A stretch of DNA of 64,000 nt. It comes from Sipunculus nudus (taxonomy: Eukaryota > Annelida > Sipuncula > Golfingiida > Sipunculidae). Below the pieces are notes generated by a model. The model was not told where the DNA came from. It did not search any database and saw only the letters and a program-made list of their open reading frames with translations. The DNA is taken from positions 46,946,714-47,010,713 of the forward strand of contig CM049320.1 in the NCBI GenBank assembly GCA_026874595.1, in the 5' to 3' direction. Position numbers and translations under genes: made by a program. Positions 58,865-64,000 of this stretch are shown one piece after another; within the stretch, counting starts at the first letter, position 1; each line of letters opens with the position of its first letter.

Positions 58865-60135
58865 AGAGAAGATAAGAAAGAGTCCCACAGGAAGGCCCAT
58901 AGCCTTCTATCATGAGAGGTCAGGAAGAGTCCCACATGAAGGTCCTCAGCCTTCTAGCAAGAACAGGTAAGGAAGAGTCCCACATGAAAGCCAACAGCCT
59001 TTTAGCAAAATCAGGTCGGGAAGAGTCCCATATGAAGGTCCACAGTCTTCTAGCAATGACAGGCCAGGAAGAGTCCAACAATAAGGTCCATAGTCTTCTA
59101 GAACAGACAGAAAAGGAAGAGTCCCACATGAAGGTCCATAGTCTTCTAGCACAGACAGAAAAGGAAGAGTCCCACATGAAGGCCCACAGCCTTCTAGCAA
59201 GGTCAGATAAGGAAAACTCCCATATGAAGGTCCATAGTCTTCTAATACCGACAGACCAGGACAAGTCCCACAGGAAAGCCAACAGCCTTCTAGCAAGGAC
59301 AGATCAGGAAGAGTCCCATATGAAGGTCCATAGTCTTCTATCATGAGAGGTCAGGAAGAGTCCCACATGAAGGTCCACAGCCTTCTAGCAAGAACAGGTA
59401 AGGAAGAGTCCCACATGAAAGCCAACAGCCTTTTAGCAAACTCAGGTCAGGAAGATTCCCACATGAAGGTCCATAGTCTTCTAGCACAGACAGAAAAGGA
59501 AGAGTCCCACATGAAGGACCATGGTCTTCTAGCACAGACATAAAAGGAAGAGTCCCACATGAAGACCAACAGCCTTTTAACAAGGACAGATTAGGAAGAG
59601 ACCCATATGAGAGCCAACAGCCTTTTAGCAAAATCAGGTCAGGAAAAGTCCCACATGTAGGTCCATAGTCTTCTAGCACAGACAGAAAAGGAAGAGTCCC
59701 ACATGAAGGCCCACAGCCTTCTAGCAAGGACAGATTAGGAAGACTCCCTTATAAAGGTCCATAGTCTTCTAATACTGGCTAGCCAGGACGAGTCCAACAG
59801 GAAGGCCCACATCCTTTTAGCAAAATCAGGTCCGGAATAGTCCCATATGAAGGTCCACAGCCTTCTAGCAAGAACAGGTAAGGAAGAGTCCCACATGAAA
59901 GCCAACAGCCTCTTAGCAAAATCAGGTCAGGTAGAGTCCCATATGAAGGTTTGTAGTCTTCTGTCATGAGAGGTCAGGAAAAGTCCCACATGAAGGTCCA
60001 CAGCCTTCTAGTAAAGACAGACAAGGAAGGGTCCCACACCAAGGCCCACAGCTTTCTAACAAGGACAAGTCAGGAAAAGTCCCAAAGGAAGGCCCATAGC
60101 CTTCTAACAAGGGCAGGTCAGGAAGAGTTCCATTA
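58865..60135. repeat. 48-bp minisatellite, ~26 copies
   Basis: The unit is GTCAGGAAGAGTCCCACATG, AAGGTCCACAGCCTTCTAGC, AAGAACAG. As 48 is a multiple of 3, plus-strand ORFs read a 16-residue repeat (EESHMKVHSLLARTGK), the longest 144 codons at 58912-59346. Stops (TCATGAGAGG context) break it about every 430 bp, and the blocks between them are themselves duplicated. No similarity to a VPS15 exon was seen. Confidence 0.92.
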
Positions 60136-60174
60136 TACATCAAATTGTTGCTCATAAAAAGATGCATGGAGCTA

Positions 60175-63100
60175 TGGCTGTGTTGGTTGTTTCAAGCCCT
60201 TATGGTTATGACTGTGTTTGTAGTTTCAAGCCCTTATGGTTATGACTGTGTTCGTAGTTTCTAGCCCTTATGGTTATGACTGTGTTTGTAGTTTCCAGAC
60301 CTTATGGTTATGACTGTGTTTGTAGTTTCAAGCCCTTATGGTTATGACTGTGTTGGTTGTTTCTAGACCTTATGGTTATGACTGTGTTGGTTGTTTCTAC
60401 ACCTTTTTGTTATGACTGTGATTATAGTTTCTAGCCCTTACAGTTATGACTGTGATTGTAGTTTCAAGCCCTTATGGTTATGACTGTGTTTGTAGTTTCA
60501 AGCCCTTATGGTTATGACTGTGATTGTAGTTTCTAGCCCTTATGGATATGACTGATTGTAGTTTCAAGCCCTTATGGTTATGACTGTGATTGTAGTTTCA
60601 AGCCCTTATGGTTACGACTGTGTTGGTTGTTTCTAGACCTTATGGTTATGACTGTGTTGGTTGTTTCTACACCTTATTGTTATGTCTTTGATTGTAGTTT
60701 CAAGCCCTTAAGGTTATGACTGAGTTTGTAGTTTCCAGCCTTTCAGGTTATGACTGTGTTTGTAGTTTCCAGACCTTATGGTTATGACTGTGTTTGTAGT
60801 TTCTAGCCCTTATGGTTATGACTGTGATTGAAATTTAAAGCCCTTATGGTTATGTCTGTGTTTGTAGTTTCCAGCCTTTCAGGTTATGACTGTGTTTGTA
60901 GTTTCCAGCCCTTATGGTTATGACTGTGTTGGTTGTTTCTAGCCTTTATGGTTATGACTGTGTTGGTTGTTTCTACACCTTATTGTTATGACTGTGATTG
61001 TTGTTTCAAGCCCTTCAGGTTATGACTGTGTTTGTAGTTTCTAGCCTTTCAGGTTATGACTGTGTTTGTAGTTTCCAGACCTTATGGTTATGACTGTGTT
61101 TGTAGTTTCTAGCCCTTATGGTTATGACTGTGATTGTAGTTTCCAGACCTTATGGTTATGACTGTGTTTGTAGTTTCAAGCCCTTATGGTTATGACTGTG
61201 ATTGTAGTTTCAAGCCCTTATGGTTATGACTGTGTTGGTTGTTTCTAGACCTTATGGTTATGACTGTGATTGTAGTTTCTAGCCCTTATGGATATGACTG
61301 ATTGTAGTTTCAAGCCCTTATGGTTATGACTGTGTTGGTTGTTTCAAGCCCTTATGGTTATGACTATGATTGTAGTTTCAAGCCCTTATGGTTATGACTG
61401 TGTTTGTAGTTTCAAGCCCTTATGGTTATGACTGTGTTTGTAGTTTCCAGACCTTATGGTTATGACTGTGTTTGTAGTTTCAAGCCCTTATGGTTATGAC
61501 TGTGTTTGTAGTTTCCAGACCTTATGGTTATGACTGTGTTTGTAGTTTCAAGCCCTTATGGTTATGACTCTGATTGTAGTTTCAAGCCCTTATGGTTATG
61601 ACTGTGTTGGTTGTTTCTAGACCTTATGGTTATGACTGTGTTGGTTGTTTCTACACCTTATTGTTATGACTGTGATTATAGTTTCTAGCCCTTACGGTTA
61701 TGACTGTGATTGTAGTTTCAAGCCCTTTTAGTTATAACTGTGTTTGTAGTTTCAAGCCCTTATGGTTATGACTGTGATTGTAGTTTCTAGCCCTTATGGA
61801 TATGACTTATTGTAGTTTCAAGCCCTTATGGTTATGACTGTGTTGGTTGTTTCAAGCCCTTATGGTTATGACTGTGATTGTAGTTTCAAGCCTTTCAGGT
61901 TATGACTGTGATTGTTGTTTCAAGCCCTTCAGGTTATGACTGTGTTTGTAGTTTCTAGCCTTTCAGGTTATGACTGTGTTTGTAGTTTCCAGACCTTATG
62001 GTTATGATTGTGTTTGTAGTTTCTAGCCCTTATGGTTATGACTGTGATTGTAGTTTCAAGCCCTTATGGTTATGACTGTGTTTGTAGTTTCAAGCCCTTA
62101 TGGTTATGACTGTGATTGTAGTTTCAAGCCCTTATGGTTATGACTGTGTTTGTAGTTTCAAGCCCTTATGGTTATGACTGTGATTGTAGTTTCTAGCCCT
62201 TATGGATATGACTGATTGTAGTTTCAAGCCCTTATGGTTATGACTGTGTTGGTCGTTTCAAGCCCTTATGGTTATGACTATGATTGTAGTTTCAAGCCCT
62301 TATGGTTATGACTGTGTTCGTAGTTTCCAGCCCTTATGGTTATGACTGTGTTTGTAGTTTCCAGACCTTATGGTTATGACTGTGTTTGTAGTTTCAAGCC
62401 CTTATGGTTATGACTGTGTTTGTAGTTTCCAGACCTTATGGTTATGACTGTGTTTGTAGTTTCAAGCCCTTATGGTTATGACTGTGATTGTAGTTTCAAG
62501 CCCTTATGGTTATGACTGTGTTGGTTGTTTCTAGACCTTATGGTTATGACTGTGTTGGTTGTTTCTACACCTTATTGTTATGACTGTGATTATAGTTTCT
62601 AGCCCTTACGGTTATGACTGTGATTGTAGTTTCAAGCCCTTTTAGTTATAACTGTGTTTGTAGTTTCAAGCCCTTATGGTTATGACTGTGATTGTAGTTT
62701 CTAGCCCTTATGGATATGACTTATTGTAGTTTCAAGCCCTTATGGTTATGACTGTGTTGGTTGTTTCAAGCCCTTATGGTTATGACTGTGATTGTAGTTT
62801 CAAGCCCTTATGGTTATGACTGTGTTGGTTGTTTCTAGCCTTTATGGTTATGACTGTGTTGGTTGTTTCTACACCTTATTGTTATGACTGTGATTGTTGT
62901 TTCAAGCCCTTAAGGTTATGACTGTGTTTGTAGTTTCAAGCCTTTCAGGTTATGACTGTGTTTGTAGTTTCCAGACCTTATGGTTATGACTGTGTTTGTA
63001 GTTTCTAGCCCTTATGGTTATGACTGTGATTGTAGTTTCAAGCCCTTATGGTTATGACTGTGTTTGTAGTTTCAAGCCCTTATGGTTATGACTGTGATTG

Positions 63101-64000
63101 TAGTTTCAAGCCCTTATGGTTATGACTGTGATTGTAGTTTCTAGACCTTATGGTTATGACTGTGTTTGTAGTTTCTAGCCCTTATGGTTATGACTGTGAT
63201 TGTAGTTTCAAGCCCTTATGGTTATGACTGTGATTGTAGTTTCCAGCCTTTCAGGTTATGACTGTGTTTGTGGTTTCTAGCCTTTATGGTTATGACTGTG
63301 TTTGTAGTTTCTAGCCCTTATGGTTATGACTGTGTTTGTAGTTTCCAGACCTTATGGTTATGACTGTGTTTGTAGTTTCAAGCCCTTACGGTTATGACTG
63401 TGATTGTAGTTTCAAGCCCTTATGGTTATGACTGTGTTTGTAGTTTCAAGCCCTTATGGTTATGACTGTGATTGTAGTTTCTAGACCTTATGGTTATGAC
63501 TGTGTTTGTAGTTTCTAGCCCTTATGGTTATGACTGTGATTGTAGTTTCAAGCCCTTATGGTTATGACTGTGTTTGTAGTTTCCAGCCCTCATGGTTATG
63601 ACTGTGATTGTAGTTTCAAGCCCTTATGGTTATGACTGTGATTGTAGTTTCTAGACCTTATGGTTATGACTATGTTTGTAGTTTCTAGCCCTTATGGTTA
63701 TGACTGTGATTGTAGTTTCAAGCCCTTACGATTATGACTGTGATTGTAGTTTCAAGCCCTTATGGTTATGACTGTGTTTGTAATTTAAAGCCCTTATGGT
63801 TATGACTGTGTTTGTAGTTTCAAGCCCTTATGGTTATGACTGTGATTGTAGTTTCAAGCCCTTATGGTTATGACTGTGTTGGTTGTTTCAAGCCCTTATG
63901 GTTATGACTGTGATTGTAGTTTCAAGCCCTTATGGTTATGACTGTGTTTGTAGTTTCTAGCCCTTATGGTTATGACTGTGTTTGTAGTTTCAAGCCCTTA
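60175..64000. repeat. 34-bp minisatellite running off the right edge, >110 copies
   Basis: The unit is GTTTCAAGCCCTTATGGTTA, TGACTGTGTTTGTA. Alternating subtypes (TGTGATTG, TGTGTTGG, TTTCTAGACC, TTTCCAGCC) are arranged in longer blocks. The rare AGCCCTTTTAGTTATAACTG variant recurs at about 61721 and 62635, giving a higher-order period near 914 bp. The array continues past 64000. On the gene strand it lies in the intron upstream of exon 58328-58518. Confidence 0.95.

Noticed and set aside
58912-60167. Minus-strand ORFs (EDYGPSYGTLPDLSLLEG-type repeats)
   Set aside because: Shadow frames of the 48-bp array, with the same repeat pattern seen on both strands.
1-64000. tRNA, rRNA or other structured RNA genes
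   Set aside because: I looked for cloverleaf and rRNA-like blocks by eye and saw none I could support.

Overview
This window is animal nuclear DNA: AT-rich, intron-dominated and packed with repeats. There is no prokaryotic gene organisation. The only host gene I can support is a partial VPS15/PIK3R4 gene, the regulatory pseudokinase subunit of the class III PI 3-kinase VPS34 complex. It lies on the minus strand. Six consecutive coding exons (58328-58518, 54855-54981, 44484-44656, 29706-29826, 26674-26769, 4235-4329) have GT/AG junctions with fully compatible phases. Joined, they read from the kinase activation segment into the HEAT repeats, with no missing exon between them. The gene continues past both window edges. 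The repeat landscape (Helitron2/Helentron-like elements with GACGGACGG tails) suggests a mollusc, probably a bivalve; this is an inference.

The introns hold two kinds of sequence. The first is a set of eight minisatellite arrays, about 15 kb in total. Several touch exons, and three are built from the splice junction they touch. About 110 copies of a 50-bp unit (29827-35316) repeat the 3' splice site and first 25 nt of exon 29706-29826. About 12 copies of a 53-bp unit (29101-29705) repeat the last ~40 nt and 5' splice site of that same exon. About 13 copies of a 68-bp unit (57438-58327) repeat the last 22 nt and 5' splice site of exon 58328-58518. Exon 44484-44656 is bracketed by a 38-bp and a 34-bp array beginning about 12 and 45 nt from its splice sites. 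A 44-bp array (36130-37695), a 48-bp array (58865-60135) and a 34-bp array running off the right edge (60175-64000) complete the set.

The second kind is mobile elements. At least three families share one end design: a left end with a short hairpin followed by an 11-nt (or 9-nt) subterminal repeat, and a right end with the inverse of that repeat followed by an A-run. I label them A (GCGAACCTGTG), B (GCTCAGCTG) and C (ATGCCCCCGCC). A decayed minus-strand helicase-endonuclease gene at 49377-51790 sits directly inside a family B end, which ties family B to Helentrons. Other elements are a LINE with an 18-bp target duplication (24084-26618), a jockey-like LINE remnant (40690-41420), two hAT-like TIR elements (10320-14904, 18382-20452), a TA-flanked TIR element (38450-42786) and foldback elements. 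Every family A, B and C end I found, and both LINEs, lie in one orientation relative to the gene.

Copy numbers are counts by eye and family labels are my own.
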